Assembly: GCA_004335835.1 (NCBI GenBank)
Contig: RWJK01000306.1
Coordinates: 62,001-126,000 of the forward strand
Source of the DNA: Scenedesmus sp. ARA3
Lineage: Eukaryota > Chlorophyta > Chlorophyceae > Sphaeropleales > Scenedesmaceae
Reading direction: 5' to 3'
DNA: 64,000 nucleotides
A program made the translations under genes and the position numbers. The notes below the pieces were generated by a model. It had not been told where the DNA came from. It searched no databases and worked only from the letters and a program-made list of their open reading frames with translations. Shown in pieces: positions 35,080-46,200 of the stretch (its first letter is position 1; each line of letters starts with the position of its first letter).

Positions 35080-38032
35080 GATGTCCTGCTGCTGATAGCG
35101 TGCGCACTAGCCCAAGCTGCTGCTGCTGCTGCGCTGCTGCAGTGGCGTGCTGCTGAGCAGGCCTGTGTCACCAGAGGCAGGGCAGGCAGGAGGTTGGCAG
35201 GAGTGGGTGAGTGGAGTGCAGAGCTGGATGGCTTCCTGAGATCTTGTTCGTAATCGCTGACAAGTTGCTGTCGTATGCTGCTGCTGCTTGCTGCTGAGAG
35301 GGCTGTACACGACAGAACACACCGAGCACCACAACTAGGGATGAGGCATTGCACCGACCTGGCGTGGCCAGCAAACAAAGTCAGGTAGCGAATGAAACTG
35401 TTTTGATGTGGCTTTGTGGCCAGGCGAAGCAATTGGGGAAACGGTGCAGCGCTGGGTGGGCGCCGAGGCTGGTCATGGGCAGGCAAGCGAGAGCTCTGAT
35501 AGCCACGATGCAATGATCAGCAGCAACCACTGCAGGCTGCGCTGCTTTTTGCAGGTTTGGCGTCCAGGCACTAACTGTTCCAGCGCTGGGTGCCCCAGCT
35601 GGCCGGTGCTCCCGGTGCGCCAAGGCGCTGCTGCCTCACCTGAAAGTAAAGCTGCGGCCTCGCAGCTCCAATTGATGACTGAAAACGATATCCTGTGCAA
35701 GCGAATTGGGCAGCAGGAGGTAAGTGACGGTGCAGCCCTGGTGCCACGGGGCGCCTGTGCCAACGAACGCTGCCACTGAGATGTGAATGAGCTCCAAACG
35801 CTTTTGCGAATGCCTGCTTGCCGCTGCTACGCTGTCACCCACGCGAATTCGCGCGGCTGGGCGGGCTTCCAAACTGCTGGAAGATGGGCACTGCCTGCTC
35901 TCCTGGGTCCAGCACACACCTGCTGCTCCTCTTGTGGCTTCTATACAAATTTCAAGACGCCTGTGGCAAGGACCTAGCGCAAGTACGTGAGCGTGGGGAA
36001 CTGATGCTTGCAGTGCCGAGCGATGCTGCTGCCGAGGGCGCCTAGCAGTGATTGGTATAAAGCCTGCGGCGCCTATCAATCCCTCAAAACAACAACATAT
36101 TGCGTTGTGGTGCAGCAGGTAAGCTTATTGTGCTTGCTGGTAGTGCACTGGGTCGTTAGGGCCCCAAAACCACGCTGGGTCAAGAGGGGTGACTGCCAGG
36201 TGACGTCAACCGGCAGTGCCGGGTAGGCTCTCTCGGCAACCACATTTGATCCCGTCGATCGTTAAATGCTGGAGCTGCTGGCCATACCAAGCATCAGAGG
36301 CGCAAAATCACAGTGTCACCAGGCAAAGGACACTCATGAGCTGCTTTCCCGGCCCGTCAATGACCTTGGGGGAGCTGTACTTGGCTTTTGATAACTAAAC
36401 AAACATATTAAGCGCAGAATATTGGATGGCTTGACAAACGGGAGCAAGATCAAACTTGCCCTGGCCGGCCATTCGTACACCTGTAGCTACCTCTGACAGG
36501 CATTCCAGTCGCCCTTCACCTGCCGTTTGCCTCCTAGTCCAGTGCATAAGGAAAGAGTGATATCTCAAACCTATCAGGTGCATTGATAGACCGTCATGGC
36601 TGCTTGGCCTAAGCACCAGTTCAACAGCACAAGGCCTTTGGCAGCGAGATGTTGAGCAGACAACGCTGGCGTTTGAAACTTTCGATCGAACCTAAGGGAT
36701 GATAGCCGCTGCTCTACCGCATGATGACGGCGCATTGTGCCTGAATTGACTTTCACATGCCTGAGACACCACAGATGTGCAGCATGGTGTCCTTCGGCAT
36801 CCGATCCTTGCTTCGACAAATACAATGGATACTTGATATGCTGCTTGTGTTGATTGCAACCCAACAAAGCATTTCACGACAACAGGAGGAGGGCTTGCAA
36901 GCAGCACAGCAGCAGCAGCGGCAGCGCTAGCACTGCTGAGCAGCAGCACAGAAGCTGAACTCAAGCAAAGACAGAGTCGTCCAGCCTTTCAGGAGCTTTG
37001 AAATGCCTGCTGTGTGGCATTTGCCTGACTACATGTACTCAACACTTTGCATCCTGCGTACAGGGTTGGCTCCTCCCATGCTCTGCATGTAGGCTTGCGA
37101 GTCCGAGGATGCAGCCCGTCATTAAAAAAACGTCAGAACCTGTAGTGACAGATGCTTGGATCAATGTGTGCTGGTCAGCCATGGAATACAAGTCCCTAAA
37201 CCCAGCTTGGCACAACACCCCAATTCAAAGCGTGCAGTACTCGCCTGCCACACGCAGATCAAACAGCTGCGGCACCCTGAGACGCAAAAAGAATTAGCAG
37301 AGCCTTAACACTCCCTTCCGCTCGACCTGATTTGAACGGCCCCTCACACAGCATCGCATGTGAAGGTCTATAACAGAAATGCAAGCAGCCATAACCATTT
37401 AAATGTACATCACGTAGGACTTGAAGATAAACAACGAGGAACAGTGCCAGCACTGCGCGCTGCAACACTTGGATCTACAGGGCGTGATACTGCGCGTTGG
37501 CTCGTTTCTTCGTTCGATCCTTACTCAGGCCAGGTCACGGTTTTTGATATTTTGCTCTGTTGAGTATCATATGGCTTTGAGGACATCCTCTGCGCTGGGT
37601 TGATACGTCAACATCCTGGAGCCAGCAGCTCTTGCGATCTGGTAGCACCGAGCTGAGACCACCAGCTCAACAGGGGTGCCCAAAAGGTGAAACTATTGTG
37701 GCCCAAATCTTGCCCGTGGCATCAAGAGCTGTAGTGCATTGTCTCCCTTGAAGCGACACTGCATGTCAGCCGCACACTGCAGCACTCCAGCATTGTACAA
37801 GCATCCCATGACCTGGCACATGAATTTGGCCGGAGCTTCCTGCGCTGTTGCTCAGCATGACCTGCATCAGACCAACACCAATAAAGTCGGTTTGATGTAT
37901 TGTTACCTGCTCTCTGCGTACTTGCAGGTGGCAACCAAAGCAGCTCAGGCTTCACAGGCGTTGACAACCCTGCAGTGTTGTGCGCAAGTGTGGCACGCTG
38001 CACAAGCCTCCACCTGCACTAACTAGCAAAGG
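35080..38032. promoter_or_regulatory. Divergent intergenic region between GT2-GH9 and the GATA-type gene
   Basis: About 3 kb between head-to-head genes. It should hold both promoters and untranslated exons. I found no coding frame with recognisable content, no RNA gene and no transposon termini. A TATAAA-like sequence near 36056 is far from either start and is not assigned. Confidence 0.45.
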
Positions 38033-38385
38033 ATGGCAGAAAGTCATGTGCGCGAGAAGCGTGCATTGAAGAGGCCGGCATGGCTACTTGATGGGGTAGA
38101 TCCATCTTCAGCAGAGGCTGAAGGGTGAGTACACATACCAGTGCTCCGGCCGCACTGACAGCTGCTGCAGCTGGCCTGCTATCACGAGCCTGCTGACAAG
38201 CAGCTAGCACAATCGCAGCACCGTGCTTGTCTGGCAGTAAGCTGTTACTCACGTTGGAATTGCACGCAGAAGCCCTGCTGCCAGTACAACTATGCGTATT
38301 TACGAATCAGCCGCCACACTGCCCTGCATGAATTTGGAGTCTAGACTGCAAAGCAGGCATGTTCCTGCCGTGATGGAGTCTGATG

Positions 38386-38418
<33 letters not shown>

Positions 38419-40815
38419 GTGTTGCTTGCTGTGCAGAGATGCATCCAGGCAGCCGCACAAGCGCCAAGCCTTTCTATCAGACGTGCTGCAGCTGAAGATG
38501 CAGCCACTGCTGCAAGCGCAGCTGGCGCAGCTGCAGCAGCAGCTCCAGCAGCCTCGGCAGCACAAAGCCTCTCAGCAGCAGCAGCAGCAGCAGCAGCAGG
38601 ATGAGGGGGGCATGCCGCAGAGGATGTGCCTCAACGAGTTCTGCAAGAGCCCCTTTGAGTCCCCTCAGTGGCGCAGGGGGCCGCTGGGCCCTGGCACGAT
38701 GTGCAATGCATGCGGCACGCGCTACGCACGCATGGAGGCAAAGAAGAAGGGAGACAAGCGGGTAGGTTGAAACTGTCACAATGCTGGGACTGTACCAGTG
38801 CAATGAGTGCTAGCTGTGCCACCAGACACATATGTGCGTGCTGTGTTGCGCTGTCAGCAGCTGGGTATGCATGCTGTGCAGCTTCGAGTACGCCATGCTG
38901 CGCTATACTGGCAATCTGCCAGAGCCACACTGCTGCGCCGCAAGCTCGTCAAGCAGCTGCTCAGCATTGCCCTACCCTGCCCTGCCCTGCGCTGCAATGT
39001 GTCTTGCGCCTGTGCTGTGCGCATGTCTTTGCATTGGTGCCCCCAGGGTGCTAAGCTGCGGCCCCAGGACCTGGTCGAGTGGGCAGCGTTCCAGGAGCAG
39101 CTGCAGTGGCCGCTTGAGGTGCGCCAGGCCTGGGTGCTGGAAACAGTGCAAGCCAGGCTGGCTGGGTTGCCCATGCAGCAGCAAGAGCAGCAGCAGCAGG
39201 GTGAGGTGCTGACAGTGCAGCGGCAGGAAGAGCAGGAGCAGCAGCCGCAGCAGCAGGCAGGTGTGGGCGATTTTGAACACAACAGCGCCAGCCAGCAGGG
39301 TCATGATCAGGCTGATGATGCAGCAGCTGCACCAGCCGGGCCTGAAGGCCAGCTGCTGCTGCCTCAGCAGCAGCAGCAGCAGCAGGTGGGCAGCCTGGTG
39401 ATGCAGCGCGCCAGTGCGGCCATGCTCTGCAGAGTGCAACAGGGCAGCGGTGCGCACAGCCAGCACCAGAAGAGCGCAAAGCGGCAGCAGCAGCAGCCGT
39501 CAATCATCAGCAGTGCTGAATGCTTGCACGATGCACGGCCGCTGCTTGAGCATAAATTGTACCGGGCAGAGGCAGACATCACTGCTAGGCTAGCAGGCTT
39601 GAATGCTAGGCGGCAGCAGCAGCAGCAGCAGCGCTCTAGGCAGGCGACAGCCACTAGCAGAGGCAGCAGCAGCAGCAGCGTTCAGGCAAAGAGCAGCTGG
39701 GGCCCTGCAGCAGGCAAGGGACAGCAGCGGCTGCTTGGCTGCGAGGACAGCAGCGGGCGAGACCAGCTGCTGCAGCTGCTGGCAGTTGGTGAGGCTCTGT
39801 TCAATGCTTCAGAAGACGATGCTTCAGAAGAAGAAGATGGCTGCGCGCCTGACCAGGGGCCAGCTGCACAGGTGCGTCAGCAGACACACAGCAGGAGAAC
39901 AGATGACTTTCACCAGAATGTGTTCTCCGTCTCTCCAGTCCTTGCTAGCCTGCCTTGTGCGTAGTCATGTGTATGCAGCACACTATGCTGTGTCCTCTTT
40001 TGTGTTCTAAAGATGAAAGATTTCTGGCTGAGATAGAACACCACAAAGGCAAGGGGTTGCTGCTCTGTTGCCACTGCAGGCTGCCGAGCTTGAGCAGCAG
40101 CAGCAGCAGCCCAGCCAGCAACCAGATTACATAGACAAGAGCAGATTCAAACAGCTGCTGGCAGAGGCTGAGGAAGCAGCACGGGCACGCTCGGGCAGCC
40201 CACTGCTGCGGCCAACCACGCCACACATCGCCCAGTCGCAGCCACGAGCAGAGTCAGCTGCATGTGCTGGCAGCAACACCCAGGACCCTGCTGCTGCAGC
40301 CCCTGCTGCTGCTGCTGGCGGTGCTGCTGATGCGGATGCGCAGCTGCAGCTTGGTCCGGCTGATTCTGGCAAGCCTCAGCAGCCGCAGCAGCCCCAGCAG
40401 CTGGCAGCTGCAAGACCTGCAGCTGCAGCCGACACACCAGCTGCTTCAAAGCTGGCAACAGGTGCCTGTGATAAGGCTCTTGGGCCGGCTGCAGGTGATG
40501 AGCGCAGCCATTCAATGCCACAGCGGCAGCAGCAGCAGCACGCGGCACAGAAGCAGCAGCAGAAGCAGTCCCTGCTGCTTCACATGCTGAGCGGCCTGCT
40601 GACTGCAGCACTGGGGCTGCCAGCAGCACCAGGCAGCAGCCAGCCAGATGGTGAGCTGCAGCAGCAGCTGCAGCAGGTGCTTGCGGATCCAGCAACGCAG
40701 CAGCTGCTGGATGCCTGCCTGGCAGACAAGGCAGGCACTGCATGGCTGGGTGAGTTCCTGAGCAAGCTAGGGTTTGAACAGGGGCTGCTGCAGCAGCGGC
40801 TGCAGAGCCGGATGT

Positions 40816-40846
<31 letters not shown>

Positions 40847-41084
40847 AGCAGCACCTCCTGCAGCTCCTGTGGGTAGCAGCAATGCCGTAGCACAGCAGGC
40901 GCAGCTGGCAAGGCAGGACCTGGGGAAGCAACTAGAGCACCTAGGGCAGCGTGCGGAAGCAGCACAGCAGGCATGTGGCAGCAGCAGCGCAGCAGACTCT
41001 GCAGCTGCGCAGGCAGGGGATATGCAGGTCAGCAAACAGCACCTGACCGCAAGCCAGCAGCAGCAGCAGCAGCAGCAGCAGTAA
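38033..41084 (+). CDS. Glutamine-rich GATA-type zinc-finger protein
   Basis: Four exons (38033-38124, 38437-38761, 39047-39871, 40080-41084) join in phase into 748 aa. The first exon encodes a conserved-looking MAESHVREKRALKRPAWLLD. One zinc finger lies at residues 95-123 with ligands C95, C100, C120 and C123 around SPQWRRGPLGPGTMCNACG, the diagnostic GATA core. The first cysteine pair is C-x4-C rather than the usual C-x2-C. A basic stretch follows (ARMEAKKKGDKR). The remaining 600 residues are dominated by glutamine and alanine runs encoded by CAG/GCT triplets, with one acidic patch (SEDDASEEEDG) and a structured-looking block near the start of exon 3. It is probably a nuclear DNA-binding regulator; the targets are unknown. 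The CTG tract in intron 1 ends near the exon 2 acceptor. Confidence 0.85.
38387..38418 (+). repeat. (CTG)n tract before GATA-gene exon 2
   Basis: About ten CTG units on the sense strand end 18 bp before the acceptor of exon 2. Confidence 0.85.
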
Positions 41085-42145
41085 GGTTTGTCAGCACTGC
41101 CTCGCCTGTTGGCTTATGCAGCGACATATCAATGGCTGCTGATCTCGAGGCTGCTGTGGTGACGTCGCTGTTACAAAGGGTGCAGCACCAATGTGCTTTG
41201 CAACTTGCAAGGCACGTGCACGGAGGGTGCAGTGCGTTCAGCATGTTGTTGTTCACACTTCACTGAAGTGGCACATGGCACTGCGCTTGGTGCTGTTGGA
41301 GCTGTGACTGTTGCAACAGTGACAGCTGAGCACAATGTTGCTGGACAAAATCCTGCTGGACAAAAAAATGCGCACTTGTCCTTCATTGATAGCGAGTGTG
41401 CATGCTGAACATGTGGAGCTTGTTGCGGTGCACCGCGTGGTAACCGTTTTTCATACTGAACTGCTCTGGTTATGCTCCATACATATCTTATGAGGTTCAG
41501 AATTGGCAGAGCTATGTACGAAATCACGAGTCTTGGGCGTGTGCTGCAGTCCAGTGAGGTGGTAAGCCTACTTCTCCACAGGCGTGCCACAGGAAGGTCA
41601 GCGAAAGGCCCAAAACTGCTGCTGCTTTGGGCTCGTAACACTCCATGAGCGCAGACTGCACAACAAGCAGCCTTTAGTGTCTGTGAAAAGCTTACGCAAG
41701 GGTACGGTTGTTCTTGACAGTTCTGCGATAACTTTGTGCCCACCGATCGACTAGCCTCGCAGAGGTGAAGACTTTTTGCTACCAGTCAGATCAACGGACC
41801 TCAGCGTGCTGCTGCCGACCACGTGCAACGTTAGCTATACAAGTGATAGTCAACATTCTTTGCTTGGGTGAGAGGATGTAGTCAAAGGTTCTCATGAGCA
41901 GCGGTTCCTGGTGAGCAAGGGTTGGTCTCGGCCCTGGCACTGACAGGCACCTGACAACGGGCTGCCGCGCACTAACTTGTTGTCTGCAGAACGCTTAGTG
42001 GTCACACCAAGCGTCATCGAGCTCATTTGCGCTCCGGGAGAAGCTGCAAGGCGCACTCGTGACACCCACTCCTCACATGTTCTGCGACTTCACTTGCTGA
42101 TAGCTCATTGCACATCAAGTACAAAGAGCAAGCGGTCTGTCAACC
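41085..42145. promoter_or_regulatory. Spacer before the fatty acyl reductase gene
   Basis: About 1.06 kb with no credible gene. It contains the 3' end of the zinc-finger gene and the upstream region of the reductase gene. No clear core-promoter motif is visible. Confidence 0.45.
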
Positions 42146-43158
42146 ATGACGAGCGGTGTTGGCGTTGATCAGGCGGTGGATGCCACTCCCTTCGCTGCAA
42201 GCGATGGGACGCCTACCTACTCCATCAAGCGCGAGTTTGCCGGCGCTACAGTAATGATTACAGGTAACAGCGTATGCCACGGCGATCGAGGGGATAGCTG
42301 TGGGACACAGTCACTAGGCACCTGCTGGGAGCTTGGACTCCCTCGTTTGATGCCGATCATATCGCCGACAGTTCCTGCGACCTTTTTGCTTGCTTTCAGG
42401 CGCTTCCGGGTACATCGGATCGCTGGTGATGGAGCAGCTGCTGCGGACTACAGACGTTGCCAAGGTACTGCCCAGCAGAAGCTCAGACACACCTGGGCCC
42501 TCAGTGCAGCAGCTGGCAGCTCTGTTGCTGGATCAGGCAGCAATAGGGATATGTGGCGAGTCTGCTGCATGACCCGTGGCCTGGCTCAGCAGCTCTTGCA
42601 ACAACCCTGTCAGCGCCCACATGCCTCACACATGCGCCCTCTCCTCCTGCTTAGTCGCCCTGCTGCTTATTTCGCCTGCTGCTGCTGCTGCTGCTGCTGC
42701 TGCCACCGTAGATCTACGTGCTGATCCGTGGCAAGCGCGGCACCACTGCCCAGGAGCGCCTGGCGCAGTTGCTGCAGAAGGGCCTGTTCCACCTCGTGCG
42801 CGACAACCCTAGGCTGCTGGCAAAGGTGGGCTGCTGCTACCATTGCCGCTGCTGCTGCTGCTGCTGGTGCCAGTGGGCGTTGGGTGTGCTGGTAGTGCTA
42901 AGAGTGTACAGATACATGCTTAGCATCTAGGCAACTGTCCAGCAGGTGGGACCTACCCCTCAGCAGCTATGCGCCTGGAAGTGTGTAGCAGGAACGCAAA
43001 CACCAGATCCTCCCCCGGCCCACCTACTACTGCTGCTGCCACTACACTACTGCTGCTGCTGCTGCACTGCACAGGTTGAGCTGCTGGAGGGAGACCTCAA
43101 CTCCGACGACCTGGGCCTCACGCCTGCGCTGACACACCACCACTGACAACTTGCTGTC

Positions 43159-43202
<44 letters not shown>

Positions 43203-46200
43203 ACTTGGCAGGTCGAGCTGCTGGAGGGCGACCTCAACTCCGACGACCTGGGCCTCACGCAGCGCGAGCTGCAGCTGGTGCAGGCCAACGTGAACATCCT
43301 GGTGCACTCCGCTGCCTCCATCCAGCTGGAGGCAGACGTGCAGCACACGCTGCGCAGCAACTACCTCGGCACGCGGCGCCTGCTGGCGCTGGCCACTCAG
43401 ATGCGTGCGATGCGCGGCATGGTGCATGTCAGCACGGCGTATGTGAACGTGAACTTCCCGCGCGGAAGTACGGTGGATGAGCGCATCTTCCCGCTGCACT
43501 TTGGCGGGCAGGAGGTGCACCATGCGGACATTGTGGACGATCTGATGAGCCTGAAGCCCGCGGCAGCCAACGTGCGGGTGCGTATGCAATGGGCTGTGGG
43601 GGTTGAGAGAAGCTGGGGAGTTGTGCGGCGCTGTCGTAGTGGTGTGGAGACACCTATGTACATGTGTTGTGGTTATCCTTGCAGCAACGGACAGGTAGAG
43701 GGTGTGGAGCCCAGGGGCGCTGCCCCTGGCCACACACACCCTCTTAGCCTTAACTTACCCAGGAGCTGCAGAGCGGCCTGGGTAGTCACTCACTCACTCT
43801 CAGCAACGGTAGGCAGCGGGGAGCACCTGCTGGCCACTAGCAGCAATGTCCTGCTGGGTGCTTGTGCGCTGCTGCATTACCGCTGCAGCCACTTCCCTGA
43901 TTCTCGTGATATCAGCGGAACATGCCTGATGTGCCTGTCCTGCCGTTGCTGCCGTGTGTTGTGCTGCTGCTGCAGGCCCAGATGTTCCTGGACATGTGGG
44001 GCTTCCCAAACACCTACACCCTGGGTGAGTGCAGGAGCAGCAGCAGCAGCAGCAGCGTTGTCTTCTAGTGCAGAACTGCCAAAGTACTGTGGACGGCACC
44101 CTGTAAAACAACAGAACGAAACTCGCATGCACCAGCATGCCTCCCACATTGCACCTACCATTCAGGCCCTGGCGCCTTCCACATGAGTGCGTACAATGCC
44201 GTGTGTAATCTTGGTGCATCCGCCCCTCCCTCCAATCAAAGTATCTAACAGCATCTAAGTAGCTAACAGCATCCATGCCCTCCCTGCCCTGCCCTACCCT
44301 GCCCTGCCCCTCCCTGCAGGCAAGAACCTCACTGAGAAGCTCGTGGCCACCTACCACAAGCAGCACGGCCTGAATGTGGCCATCGTGAGGCCCAGCCTGG
44401 TCACAGGCCTGGCAGGGCTGCCCTACCCAGGCTACTGCGGCAACGTGGCGGGTGAGCGTGTGTACAGTGCCGCAATTTGGGATGCCGTGTGCAGATCTTG
44501 GACCGCCAGTTACTGCTTATTGGTGGTGTTATGTGTGGTTTTCTGCCGTGTGTTTGTTAGGCACGAGGGGAGTCTGCCATGCACCTGCGCTGCCTGCACG
44601 ACTTGGTGCAGCAGCATGTGATGAAGCACCTCTGACAACCACACCGCTGCTTCTGCTGCTGCTGCTGCTGCTGCTGCAGGCCCCATCGGCATGGGCATCG
44701 CCATGGCAGTGGGCCTGTTTGACCGCCTGGAGAGCGTGGCCATGGTGCCCACACACGTGTGGGACGCGGTGCCAGGTGGGTGGACAAAATTTACTTTTAT
44801 CAAATTAATGCTTTTGTCAAGGACGTAGTGGACTTGGTCCTGAGGAGTTCAATCGACGGAAGCAGCAGCAGCAGCAGCAGTAGCACAGTGTTGGTGGCCA
44901 TGGTGCCCACACACGTGTGGGACGCGGTGCCAGTGCGCAGGTGGCAGCAGCAGCAGCAGCAGCAGCAATATCTGTAACACAGTGTCAGTGGGTGCGGTGC
45001 CCATGCACACGTTGATTCCGGCGACATTTTGCTGCCAACTTGCCGCTTTAACCCATCGCCGATCCCCTGTCTCCATTTGCCCTGCTGCAGGCGACGTCGT
45101 CTCCGGCGTCATCCTGGCAGCAGCAGCAGCCACCGCCGCCCGCATGGCCATCAACGAGTACGCCGCCGAGTGCCCAGCGGCAGCAGCAGACCCCATGATC
45201 GTGCACGCAGGCACCAGCACCACCTACCCTATCAGCTTCTGTGAGGCGTTCTATGCGGGGCTGGACTTTGTGCGGCAGAACCCGCCACCGGTGCGGCTGC
45301 CAGGCGCTAGCCTGTTCAGCCTGCCGCTGGACTACAGGCCGAATGAGGAGGCCGTGAAGCGCTGCAAGTACTGGACTGGCTGGAAGGTGCGGCGGCTGTA
45401 CTCGATTTGTTCTGGGTTAGTGTTGAATGTGGCGGGTACAAGGGAGGCGCTGGGCATGTGCAGGCGGGGCAAGGGTTGCTGTGGGATGGCAGTGAAGCAT
45501 GTTTTCGAGAAGAATGCTTGCTGATCATGTGCTGCTGTTGCTGCTGCTGCGGCTGCAGGTGTGGGCTGCGGTGAAGCTGCTGAACGCCATGGGCATGTAC
45601 GGCACAGCACGCCAGCTGCACTACGGCTACCTGGGTGAGCTGCGGGACTGCTACACACCTGCTGCTGCTGCTGCTGCTTGTGATGCTGCAGTGCTGCTGA
45701 TCAAGAAACAGCCAGTGCTGCTGGGGGTGGGGGTGCATGTCAATTGTGCTTTGCTACTTGTCCTGCATGTGGTTTGGCTACCAGTGGCAGCTGCACAGCC
45801 TGCTACCAGGGACTTGCGGTTGTGTGATTATGATTACTAGGGAGATGAGTGCCAGCGGTCGTACAAGCAAGCAAGAGCCACATGTCTTATTCCAATGCTC
45901 CTGCGCTGCTGCTGCAGGCTGGGAGATCCAGAACAGCACCAAGACTGACCGCAACCTGTTCTTCGCCAGCAAGAACCTGCTGCAGCTGGAGGCGCAGCTG
46001 GACGCGGGGGATGCAGGTGAGGAGCTGGTTGGTGCAGCTGACATGCTGGTTACTTGGCCCTGTTACGTGTGCCTAGGCCAGCACAAAGGGCCATGCTGCT
46101 GCAGCTGGAAGCGCAGCTGGATGCGGGTGATGCAGGTGGGTAGGGTGCACGCTGAAGCGACTGCTGCGGCTGACAAACAGCTTACGTATGATCCGTCCTG

